From assembly GCA_003339415.1 (NCBI GenBank), contig PDHQ01000039.1, positions 152,404 to 216,403 on the forward strand: a DNA stretch of 64,000 nt. Reading direction: 5' to 3'. This DNA is from Ophiocordyceps camponoti-saundersi (nom. inval.). Its lineage: Eukaryota > Ascomycota > Sordariomycetes > Hypocreales > Ophiocordycipitaceae. Every line of letters begins with the position of its first letter. The first letter of the stretch is position 1. The translations under genes were made by a program, and so were the position numbers. The notes under the pieces were generated by a model. The model saw only the letters and a list, made by a program, of their open reading frames with translations, searched no databases and had not been told where the DNA came from. This document shows positions 33,270 to 42,853 of the stretch, one piece after another.

Positions 33270-33690
33270 CTCCTCCTCCTTTGCGTCCCCGACGACGTAG
33301 CATTGGCTAATGTCGAGATATCCGAATGATCTTGGCTTGTCCAGATAGCTTTTGCTCGTCGGTCAAGCTGCTCTCCTCTCTCCGAGTACGGCCTTTTTCT
33401 TTATCGCTACAGCGTATGAATGGTATCGGCCTGTTGTGGAGGTATTACCACTGGTAATACTCTTTGAGTTCCGATTCTGAACCGATCCACAACTCCTCCT
33501 CTGCGTCCCCGACGACGTAGCATTAGCCAAAGTTAAGAAATCCGAATTATCTTGGCTTAATCGGATAGCCGTTGCTTGCCGGCCTAGCTCTTCCCCCTTC
33601 TCCAAGTATCGCTTTCTTCTTTGTCTTTGAAGAGCATGCTGGTAAAGGCCTGTTCATGAAGTATCACCGTAAGTGATATTGATATTAAGC
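33270..33690 (+). repeat. Diverged tandem duplication, unit about 220 bp
   Basis: GCGTCCCCGACGACGTAGCATT occurs at about 33284 and again at about 33504, an offset of 220 bp. The flanking sequence aligns on both sides (TCCGAAT, ATCTTGGCTT, GGCCTGTT...GAAGTAT, and a terminal inverted TACCACTGGTAATA-like element). The copies have diverged by substitutions and small indels. Confidence 0.75.
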
Positions 33691-33752
33691 TGTGAGTTAT
33701 CTCAGCAGAGGCTAAGATTGATGCCATCTTGAGCCATGCTTTAGAAAGTAGG

Positions 33753-34106
33753 CTAGAAATAACCATATGTATGTATTGCGGTTTTAAGTTTTGGTAACGG
33801 ATGGTCGAAGCGAAAGAGTTGTTGAGAGAGAATTGTAGGGCAAGTATCGCGGCTACCCATGCTTGTCCATGACACTCTGCCGTGAAGAATCGCAGGGCTA
33901 TCTCCGCTGCTTAGTTCCGTCGTTCCGAGAGTCCGTCCGTCTGTGAGCGCCAGGCCGTCGACATGAGGAGCTTCGAACCGAAAGCCGTCCATAGGTAATA
34001 TTTTCCAGAAAGCGGAAGTGAACTTGGGATCCCTATCGGAGATGATACGTGCTGGTAGATCCCAGTTGGCGTGAAGTAATTGCCGGTGTAGACACTTCCA
34101 CGCCAA
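33753..34106 (-). mobile_element. Ty3/Gypsy LTR-retrotransposon integrase relic (frameshifted)
   Basis: Minus-strand fragment of a Gypsy-class integrase core. One frame reads WDLPARIISDRDPKFTSAFW, the conserved catalytic-Asp block of the retroviral-type integrase. About 60 codons later the homology resumes in another frame with AEIALRFFTAECHGQAWV and LALQFSLNNSFAST. The part in between is scrambled (TDGRT...) and no further gag/pol homology is seen on either side. It is clearly inactive: frameshifted and lacking the rest of pol. I see no LTR pair. It marks this intergenic block as a site of old transposon insertion. Confidence 0.8.
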
Positions 34107-36421
34107 TTGCCATTGTATGTATGTACGTGGCTTCTTACAGGTGGTGATAGTGATAGTAGTAGTGATAATGTTAATAAGTGTTAGTACGGCCTTGTTGCGT
34201 ACGTGTGTGCGTTATTGAGGGTTAAAGGTGGTGTTCTTGATGTTGCTTTATCCGGCTTCTCGCCTTGTACGGATTTGAATGAGATTTGTCGTTCAAACCG
34301 CCCCAGTAGGTGACCACCACTTCCCAAACGCGTCTGCCGGGACGAGACCCGACAACTCAGTGAACAGTTGTTTTACGGTTGGGTCTGTTGGAACCGCGAG
34401 GGGGCCTTGATCTTTTTCGGTGCCATCTTGGCCACCAAACTCCGGGTTATGTCTGGACAAATGCAGGCCGTCGCCATCCCGGGACCAGATTCGACGGCGA
34501 TGACGAATCCGCGAAGATGGTTCGTTTCAATTTTCGAATAGGCCTTTTCTTCGGAAAGCGAGGAAATAAGGCAATCGAGAAGAGGCGTTTTCAGGTATGA
34601 GAGTTTGTTCTGCCTGGGGAAAGAGGTAAAACCCCCCAGCAACAAAGGCGACAAGGATGCAGCACGGTGCTCTCCGCGTCGAGAAGAACCAATTCGACGC
34701 TTGAGATGGTGTGTTATCTGAGCAATGCTTAATCGCACAAGGGCCGAGGTCAACTGCATCGTCCGAATCCTCGCTCAAGACGAAGCTGATAATTCGTCTC
34801 GGTGGCAGCAACCCATTTGCCGTGCAAGACCGGGCTTTTTCGGTGGCTTCCTACACAAACGTATGTAGATCCGGGAAGTTGACCGCCTGGCGTTCCAGCC
34901 GGCTCTTAGCATCTTGCCGTCATTTTCGGAGAATAGGGTTACACTAAGGATTCGGGAGCATCATCTTCTCGAACTTACCATGCAAAGCATAATTCAACAT
35001 CTGTTATGAGACCGGCCTCTTGCAGGGCTCGGTCAGGCATATCCTATACGTATGTATGTATGTTAGATAGACAGGTCGATATCCCTTGGAGCGCCTCCGT
35101 AAGAGACGTCAAGTCGGTCTTGGACCTTTCATCCCTCGGCTCGCGTTTGCGAGACTCTCTTTCTTTAGATGTAACGATGGGAAGCATTAAGAATGTATCC
35201 TCTTGATGCTGCCATCTTATGTATGTACAGAAGTTCATAGATGCTTACATACACGTTCATCACGCCTTCTAGAAGCACTCAAGATAGGGCTGAGCCCTCG
35301 GTGGATTGATATTGATAAGGCTCAAACCATCGTGTGATCGACGCCTCTCCCGAAGTTTCCCCGCTCAACTACCCCCGAGTCCCCGTTTCAACTCTCTCTT
35401 CATCCCTCTCTCCTCCCCCTCCCGGCTCTCCAGTCTCGTTTCCCTCATCAGGAGAGGGGTTTTTCTCGACATTCTATTTCTACCTTCCCTTCAACAACAA
35501 GCTTCCGTTTCTACGACTCCCATCATCAAGATCAACTGCTGTGTCTCAGACGCATAACTTGTAAGTCGATCAAGTCAACTTAAGCTATGGCATCTCTTCA
35601 TCGGACCGAGCCGGTATTTTCTTTTTTCCTCCGACCGTTAGACCCTTCAATGCCTGTCCATACTCTAAAATACCATGCCTGGATCAATCACGTCCGTTGG
35701 CCGATAAAGAAGCTTCCCCCGTGGTAGCGCGACGGGCCGTCTCCCTCAGACCGACATGTCTCGGAATCGCGTCTCCAGCTTCTAAACGTTGCTTCTACGT
35801 ACTCGTCTGCAAAGGCTTCTGCCTGGTTTCTGACGAGGTAGTCTCGCCAAGGCCTCCTTCAGCGAGCCCATGACGGCCGTGTTCCCCTTCGGCCTTGGTG
35901 CAAAGAGCCTTTGACATGCGCTCTTCTTCCTGTAGCCTTTTTGTATGTATGTATGCTTGCCTGTACGGTTTGAATCCTTTGCCGTACAGCATCACACGGA
36001 GTCGTACACTCTTTTTCCCACTAAGGATACCATACTTGAATATGACTTCTCCAATCCCTTCTTTACGGCACAGACCATCGTCAAGCATGACATCAAGACT
36101 CCTGCTCGCCCTCATCAGCGCCTGTCTTTTCCTCAAGCCAGTAATCGGAAACATCGTCCTCGATCACGACGACGCGATATCGAAACAGCAGAGCCTCGAA
36201 AACAGCCACCAATCTGCCCTCGTCACCCTGCTATTCACCAACGTGCTCTCCAGCAAACTCCCTTTTGCCCTGCAGTGTCGCCGCTCACGAAAACTTCTCC
36301 GTTACCCTCGTGTTGCCTACAGCTGCCCCATTATCTCAATCCTGCTCTTACTGGTCATCACTTGGCTCTGAGCCGGCTGCTGTTCAGACAAAGTTGCAAC
36401 GTCGTCAGATGAAGAGATGGA
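34107..36421. other. Intergenic region, no intact gene
   Basis: About 2.3 kb with only short, unsupported frames. A CT-rich stretch at 35380-35420 followed by a donor-like GTAAGTCGAT near 35571 resembles a fungal leader, but no start connects to a known protein. A frame at 36087 begins with a signal-peptide-like MTSRLLLALISACLFLKPVIG and stops at 36371 without recognisable homology. It could be a degraded N-terminus of the following pseudogene. Confidence 0.4.
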
Positions 36422-37490
36422 TTGTCAAATGCGGCGACTCCCCAAATAGCCAGTATTATAGAAAACACCGTCTTGACAACCATCTCTCCGAAGCAATTCC
36501 CAGAAAACGCCTCAAAGTCTTTCATAGCTCTCTTTGGGGTCAATTATATCATGATCATCACAGCATTGGCTTTTGGCCTCCACGGCTTCTTCCCCTTTCA
36601 TCAAACGGATCTCAACAAGGGCTCTCTTCGAGTACTTGAAGAAAACATCACAAAACCACTCAGGAGCATAGATACCCAGCTTTCTCACCCGAGACACTTG
36701 TTCTGGCCGCCGAGCCACCCATTGTCTCGTCCGAGCCACCTTCTGAAGAGCAGCTCAACAAACTGCCAACGAAACAAACGACCCAGCCAACTTACCGACC
36801 AAGAACTCGTTCTGATGACGGTGCGCGGCAAAATTCCCGGACACGCCCTGGAAAAGCTACTCAACAACGACTTCGATCGTTCCATCCACATCAGACGCAT
36901 CGTCATGTCTCACACCACCAACGGTAATCTACACGAGTCCAAACTGCCGTACGACAACTACAACTGGAGTCTCGTTTCCGGAGCCTGCTGCGAGAACGCG
37001 ATAGGCTACGCTCCCATTCCCGTCGGCATGGCCGGGCCGCTCGTCATCGACGGCAAGAGACAGACGATTCCCATGGCCACCACTGAAGGAACCTTGTTGC
37101 CGGTACCAGCAGAGGCAATCATCCCAGCCGACGTCGTACGAAACGTCCTCAAGACCGACGTCGACTCACTCGTCGAGTTGAAAATACTTCCAAGAACCTG
37201 GTCGGATCGGCCGTGGCGGGCTCTATCGGTGGCTTCATCGCCCACGCAGCTAACATCGTCGCCGCCGTCTTCTTGGCTACGGGACAAGACGTAGCGCAGG
37301 TGGTTGAAGGCGCCAACTGCATGACCATGATGATAAGTTAGATGCTAATAGCCAGCCTTATAGATCGTCAACACGTCTTGCGACTAACATAACTGGTCTT
37401 CCACTTTCCACGGCTCGCTTCAGATATAAGTCTACATGCCGTCACTAGAAGTCGGCACCCTCGGCGGCGGCACAAACCTCGAGCCCTGTG
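36422..37490 (+). pseudogene. 3-hydroxy-3-methylglutaryl-CoA reductase pseudogene with internal deletion and frameshifts
   Basis: Degraded HMG-CoA reductase, the mevalonate-pathway enzyme of the ER membrane. The linker LVLAAEPPIVSSEPPSEEQL, in another frame, is followed by LTDQELVLMTVRGKIPGHALEK. The catalytic domain then starts normally: SKLPYDNYNW, GACCENAIGYAPIPVG, AGPLVIDG and PMATTEGTL. It then jumps directly to [15 protein letters not shown] and DVDSLVEL. In intact enzymes about 140 residues lie between these blocks, including GDAMGMN and the DKK motif with the catalytic Lys. A one-base frameshift after VELK moves the remainder ([41 protein letters not shown]) to the next frame. The last recognisable block is MPSLEVGTLGGGTNLEP near 37436-37483, and the His-containing C-terminus is missing. 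It cannot be active. Confidence 0.85.
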
Positions 37491-37756
37491 TAGCGGATAG
37501 TCATCGTACAGAAGAATAGAACGAAACAAAGGACTTCAGAAACGACGCCACGTTCTAGCTGTTGATCTTGGTCTCTCGAACACAACCAAATGGAGGTCTC
37601 CTGTTGAAGAGAGTTATCAAGTCCCTGCTCAACGAAACTCACAACAAAACTCACAACGCCGTCTCTAGATGCAACAACTCAGACTCCCCCTCCTCATCAC
37701 CATACTCAAAAGCAGCACAACGAACCAACCGAGCCGCCCTCTCGCCCCTCGGCGCA
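37491..37756. other. Short intergenic gap between pseudogenes
   Basis: No recognisable coding sequence; short unsupported frames only. Confidence 0.4.
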
Positions 37757-38132
37757 AAATCCCATAAGCAAACGGCAAAACCTTGCTATGAATCCCCGGC
37801 GCCACCCGCAGCCGAACCTCAACTTCCCCCACCATCCTCGTCGACAGCCTTGGCGATAGTGAAGACGGCCAGCGTCTGGACGATCAGCAGGTAAAGGCCA
37901 GCGTCGTTGACGAATTGTCCCGGACAGGCCCTTCGCCCGAAGCCAAAAGCGAGGGGTTTGGGATCCGGTTCGTCTCCGTGGAGGAAGGAATCGCTGCGGG
38001 TCAAGGGGGATCTATAAGGGGTAACGGCCTCGGCCCCGGCGGGAGACGAAGGGCAATTCGCCTCCGGAAGTGAAGCAGGTAGTACAAGCCTATCGACACG
38101 GCGACAATGGTTAGGAGAGCCAGGTGCGCCAT
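37757..38132 (-). pseudogene. Cytochrome P450 pseudogene: N-terminal anchor fused to heme-binding end, centre deleted
   Basis: From the minus-strand ATG at 38132 the frame reads a standard P450 start: a membrane anchor MAHLALLTIVAVSIGLYYLL, a basic stop-transfer RRR and the proline hinge LPPGPRPLPL. Immediately after, at about 38025, comes DPQRF, the segment normally about 400 residues later, just before the heme loop. An apparent 2-4 base duplication then shifts the frame to FLHGDEPDPKPLAFGFGRRACPGQF, the intact heme-binding Cys motif. Another shift follows VDEDGG, after which VRLRVAPGIHSK...PFAYG resembles the normal tail. The I helix, ExxR and most substrate-recognition regions are gone. 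Its sequence suggests a paralogue of the neighbouring intact P450 class. Confidence 0.8.
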
Positions 38133-38740
38133 GGCGAATTCGCTCGTCCCGAAAGAGGTTTCACAGTTGTCGACGACGACGACGATAACAGTGTTCCACT
38201 CAGGTCTATCCAGGCCTCTTCACACCTCCCTCACTCAGGTCGCTAAGCCGAACCTCTGTCGGATGGAAAACCCATGCAGTGGTATACCGTTAATAGGGCA
38301 ACGTCAATAGAACACCTCCTCCGTGATCCCCATACTCTCTCTGCAACGAAAGCTGCAATGCATCTGCAGCCATGAGCTCAGCCGCCCACCCGCCAACGAC
38401 GTAACCTTGGCTAATGCAACGGGAGACGGCTTTGGCCGCGCAAATATCATGGCAACTAAAACTCATCGGTTCTTAGGCGAAGGCCCCGGGCCTAACGCAT
38501 TATTTTAATGGGTGCGTCTGCCGCCGCGGCTCATCCCTTGTTGGTACGGATACCTAGTCGAGCCATCAGCTAGCTCACCGACGGGGGTTGAGTGCATGAT
38601 CGCGACGGAGGTAGCGTTGCAACTCCCCCTCACGACGAGGACTTTGCGGTCTATTCGGCATCGCCATCGTCCTTTTTGGAAATGCCATAGCCAATGAGCT
38701 CCATCGCTATCGGAAAAGAAAGGCCCGATTCAACTGAAAC
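38133..38740. other. Intergenic region between P450 pseudogene and P450
   Basis: About 600 bp, no recognisable gene. This is the 3' flank of the intact P450 and the upstream region of the pseudogene (both minus strand). Confidence 0.45.
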
Positions 38741-40397
38741 TCATTCATCAATCGCGATTTCATCCAGCAAGGCACTCCCCTCATCCTCGCCCCAAGGCTG
38801 CTCAACCTCGATGCTCCTGATCAGCGTCTCAGCCTTGGGGCTTCTAACCATCATCCGGTATGGAAAGTCCTTCACTTTGTTCGTGATTCCCGTCATAGTC
38901 TCATGCTTGGCCTCGAGTTCCCTCCCTTGGCCGTCGACCGCCTTGGTGATTGTGAAAGCAGCCAAGGTCTGAGCAATCGTCAAGAATGTAGTGCCATCGG
39001 CCAGGTATCGACCGGGGCATATCCTGCGACCGAAGCCGAATACCACGGACTTGGGGTCAGGTTCGAAGCGAGGCTCGCCATAACGCTCGGGGTCAAAAGA
39101 CTCGGGATCTGCGTAAACATCCGGGTCGTGCAGGAGCCAAAATATCGAGGCAATCAAGGCAGCGCCTTTAGGGATAAGGTAACCGTTATAGACCATGCTC
39201 TCCGACGTAATGTGAGGAAACCCTAGAGGCCCGATTGGAGACCAGCGAAATGTCTCTCCAACCACGCCCTCGATGTAAGGTAAGTTGTCTCTATCGGAAA
39301 GACGCGGGAGACGGTCGTTGCCGACAACACGGTCCAACTCCTCCTGCGCCTTACGCTGAACCTTGGGAAACAATACCATGGCTAATATGAAACCGCTCAA
39401 GGAAGATGCTGTGGTTTCAGACCCTGCGCCGTACAAGAGTCCCGCAGTCCACTTGATTGTGTGCTCGTCATCGAGACTCAGCCTTGGCCCTTCAGCTGTA
39501 TCTTTGCTATATTGATCGACCAAGTCGGATGTATATGACGCCGGATAGACGCCTGTGGCCATCTGCCGTCTTACGAGGGAGTAGGGAACGTCGGCGACGT
39601 CCTGATTAACCTTGGCCCACTGCCGAGCCGTCTTCTTGAATCCTGTACCGGGGAAGCCTTCAGGAAGGTATCTCAGAAAAGGCATCGCATCGACTAGCCG
39701 TGCCAGGGGAACTGCCGCAAGCGACAAGTTGGTTGTCATGCGCTCGCTCAACTCGACCAGGGGGTCAGGCTGATCGGGCTTGATAGAATAGCCGTAGGTC
39801 ATCTTCAAGATGATGGCCCCTGACAGACTGCGCCGTGGCTACCGATCAGCAAGACACTTGATTATCAGTCTAGAAGCCAAAGACCTACGTGTGTAAATGA
39901 CGATGCACATCGCCAGGCTGCTTCAAGACCCGCAGAAGAAAGCGGCGCACCTCGACTTCCTGAATTTTGTCGAAGCGTGCCACCCTTGCTCTAGTGCTAA
40001 GTTGATGGTCCACGAACTTGCGGCCCCGGCGGAATTTCTCACCATAAGTTTGGAAAACTAGGAATTCACTAAACTTGCACATAGTGGCAAAGACAGGCGT
40101 CGGCCTTCCCGCCGTCATAGTAGACTTCTTCTCCAGAAGATCAATAGTCGCCTGCTTGTCGTGGATAAGGATGAGCGTCTGACCCATGATAGAGACGGAG
40201 CTGATGGGCCCGTACGCTTCCCTGTGCTTCAGCCAGTGGCGATACTCGGGCATGTTAGCCGGCGGCAGATCCATGATGTTGCCGATGATGGGCAGCCGCT
40301 TCGGCGCAGGAGGCAGACTGGGACCGGGCTTCCTAAGGGAAAATCCATAGATGACCAAGGCTGTCAAGGCAGCAATGACGATTAGCAGGAGAAGCAT
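38741..40397 (-). CDS. Cytochrome P450 monooxygenase (O-methylsterigmatocystin oxidoreductase-like)
   Basis: Heme-thiolate monooxygenase anchored in the ER. Exons 39889-40397 and 38741-39827 with a 61-nt intron give 531 residues. An N-terminal anchor (MLLLLIVIAALTALVIYGFS) and hinge (KPGPSLPPAPKRLPIIGN) are present. The I-helix oxygen motif is GAGSETTASS, the ExxR motif is ETFRW, the PERF-like segment is FDPERYGEPRF, and the heme loop is FGFGRRICPGRYLA. All essential motifs are intact and length is normal. Similarity to OrdA-type P450s used in fungal secondary metabolism is my impression from the segment FPHITSESMVYNGYLIPKGA and overall style. It sits between a P450 pseudogene and an acyltransferase in the presumed cluster, so a tailoring oxidation of a terpenoid or polyketide is likely. 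Confidence 0.92.
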
Positions 40398-40967
40398 CTT
40401 GGCTGACGCCGGCGAGAGTCAAATGTCAAGAGAAATGTGAGGAGTGACTGTGAGAGACGGGGAAGGGAGCAGGGATGCGTTTAAACAAGGAGGATGTGAA
40501 TGAAAGTTCGAAGCGTTCCCTCGACTGTCCCGGGGAGGACGAAGAAAGGGAACCGGGAGTCAACTGGGTAAGTAGCCGGGCCGTGTTGTAACGGTGACCG
40601 GCTCAGCCAAGTTAGTATCAAACGCTATGCACTCAAAAGTGGAAGCTCCTCGGAAGAGATGCTCGGATAACGGCTCCTATAAGCGGGCACTGGATGCATA
40701 ACAGCTAGCAAAGCGCGCCGGCTAATGCACATGTGCAGCAGACTGGCGAGTTGAAACCGTGGGGAACCTGGAATAAGCCTGTGGAGCTAAAGGCTGGAGC
40801 AAGGTGATGACGACTCTCGCGATTCCGCCAGTTGGATCGACGGATTACCCGAGACGTAAGTAGTGACCGAAGCAAAGGCGCTAATAGCTGTGTCAATTTC
40901 CAAGCCTCTCGCATCATTCGATGTGTGAGGTCTCGGACTGTTGAGCTCAGATCCTCTTCAACTTGCA
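40398..40967. other. Divergent promoter region of P450 and acyltransferase genes, with dispersed repeat
   Basis: 570 bp between two divergent cluster genes. It contains copy 2 of the dispersed repeat (40629-40692). No coding sequence is recognised here. Confidence 0.5.
40629..40692 (+). repeat. Dispersed repeat, copy 2
   Basis: About 64 bp similar to 33121-33182 in the same orientation. Shared blocks are AAAGTGGA-G, ACGCTC/ATGCTC-GATAA, and CTATAAG followed by GG and CACTG/GCTG. Confidence 0.55.
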
Positions 40968-42580
40968 ATGCTCAAGCCCTCGAAACTTCCAAGGTCCATA
41001 TCATGCCTCGCAACACTCCAGAATCGTCCATCTTTCCTCCTCATCTAATGTCGGAGCTACTCCTCGTTTACGGCCCCGACCGACCAGGTCGTGCCCCCGA
41101 GATTCTTCGACGACACCCCCATGCATCGAGCTTTCATCCTGCATGCCATGTTCGTATTTAACGACGTGCTTGATCCCCGCAAGATCCACGAGAGCCTCGA
41201 GGCCGTGGTGAAGCGTGAAGGATGGCGCAGACTCGGGGCCAGATTGAGACGGAACGTGAGCTTCCCCAACCTGCTCTTATCAAGCGAAAAGCTCGTTCTT
41301 GTCTAAAGACTCAGAGTTAGGAGAATGGACAATTAGAGTATCACGTTCCAGCAAGCTTCAATCAACATCGCCCGGCCATCAAGTTCTCCCACATCGATTA
41401 TGGGACGATGGATATGAAGGATCATCCAGTCGCCTCCCGATTGCCCAAAGCAAGCTCCCAAGTCGCAGCATTAGCCAACCCCGACGAGTTCCAGGTCCTG
41501 TCGCGCAACGTAGATAGCCCCCGGTCGTTGCAAGATTACATCGATGGCCAAGAACCCCAGCTAGGCCTTCACGTCGTGTCCTTTAGCGACGCGACTCTGG
41601 TCTCTCTGATCTGCCCACATAACCTTGTCGACGGTATGGGTATCATAGCTGTCTGTCAAGCCAGGACCACCCTCGCGCTCCAAGGCCGGCACAAAGAGAT
41701 TCCAGAGACGTATCCCGTCGACAGCGATCCCTTGGCTGAGCTGGGCCGGCACCCTGTCGAGACGCACAAGCTTTCAAAGCGGCTCATGTCTCTTTTCGAC
41801 ATGGTATGCTACGGCCTTGGCAATCTCGACTCAATCGTCGTTCCCGACCTCGAGCGAAGGATCGTATGCGTCCCAGCCCCGTTTCTGGCATCTCTTCGAC
41901 GACAGGCCTTCCTGGAGCTCAAGGCAGACGACCCAGGTGGTAAAGACCTGTTTCTCAGTGAAGGGGATGTTCTATGTGCTTGGTGGACGCGTCTGTGTGC
42001 CGCCGCACAGGTCGTGAGAAACTCGACTCGAACGGTCGCCTTTTACAATACCCATTCGCTGAAGGGGGCTTTGGCGAGGGACTTGCTCAGACTCGACCGT
42101 CCATATCTAGGCAATGCCTTTCAGCTCATTGCCGTGCTCTTCAAGGCGACCGACCTGTTGAAGAGACCGCTCGGTTCCTTGGCAAATCAGATTCGCCAAA
42201 GCACCAAAGAGCTTAGCAGTCGCGGCCAGGTGGAAGCGTTTGCTGCGCTGTGGAGGGCATCACGCTTCAGACTGATCCCGTGCTTCGGCGACTCGGGCAT
42301 GTTGATCATCACGTGCAGCAACTGGACCAAGACGGGCGTTTTCGACATTGACTTGTCCGCAGCGATTTCCAGGCGCAAGCATCAGTCGGATGCTCGAGCG
42401 CCAAGCAGGCGTGGGAGACCCTCGTTCGTGTACCACAACCGTCTGGGATCGGACGCTTTGATCGGACCGAATGTGTTGATCATCATGGGCAAGGATGGAG
42501 ACGGAAATTACTGGCTGGATGGATGTGCCAGAAGGAAATACTGGGGGAAGATGGAGGAATTGCTCGCCGCGGAGTCATGA
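40968..42580 (+). CDS. HXXXD-type (BAHD-like) acyltransferase
   Basis: Transferase-family protein that would move an acyl group from acyl-CoA to a hydroxyl or amine. The main exons are 41057-41255 and 41321-42580, joined by a clear GTGAGC...TTAG intron so that LGARLRRN continues as ENGQLEYHVPASF. The catalytic HXXXDG box is PHNLVDGMG, at about residue 205. Other landmarks are DDTPMHRAFILH, AIKFSHIDYG, LFLSEGDVLCAWW and SNWTK. A standard DFGWG motif is not evident. A first exon at 40968-40993 (MLKPSKLP) joined across 63 nt to YSSFTAPTDQVVPPRFFDD is my best guess, but its acceptor is GAG, not YAG, so the 5' end is weak. With it the protein is 494 residues, a usual length. Confidence 0.75.
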
Positions 42581-42853
42581 CATCCGACCATAGCCCCCCA
42601 CTTCTTTCTCCATGCCGTAACCAAAGGTTAACCCTAACCCCAGTTACATACACCACATATCTGCTCTCTCCTACTCTCTCCAAGGGGTCTCTCCAGGGGT
42701 CTCTCCCCAGAGGTTATACCGGTTGAAACGCTCTCTGAGAATCGTATATCTATGCTTGCTCTCGATACATGTATGACACATACCCTGTCCTCGCCTAATG
42801 ACCGCACAATGGAAAACCTCTCCCATCCGGCAGTCCGAGCCACGAGCCTCGCC
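42581..42853. other. Convergent 3' intergenic region
   Basis: About 270 bp between convergent genes, with AACCCTAACC at 42630-42640 and a short CTCCAAGGGGTCT duplication near 42678-42705. No gene seen. Confidence 0.45.

Larger units (their letters stand above)
32628..33752. other. Accessory intergenic region with repeats
   Basis: This begins a roughly 3.8 kb stretch without intact genes. It includes an AT-rich block after the nuclease gene (32690-32725), one copy of a dispersed repeat (33121-33182) and a tandem duplication (about 33270-33690). No gene is called. Confidence 0.5.

Noticed and set aside
34373..34947. Overlapping short frames on both strands
   Set aside because: Neither strand shows a domain or splice pattern; they overlap each other and lie in decayed intergenic DNA.
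38395..38420. Third copy of the GACGACGTAGCATTGGCTAATG repeat
   Set aside because: Only about 20 bases resemble the 33284/33504 copies and the flanks do not align; could be chance.
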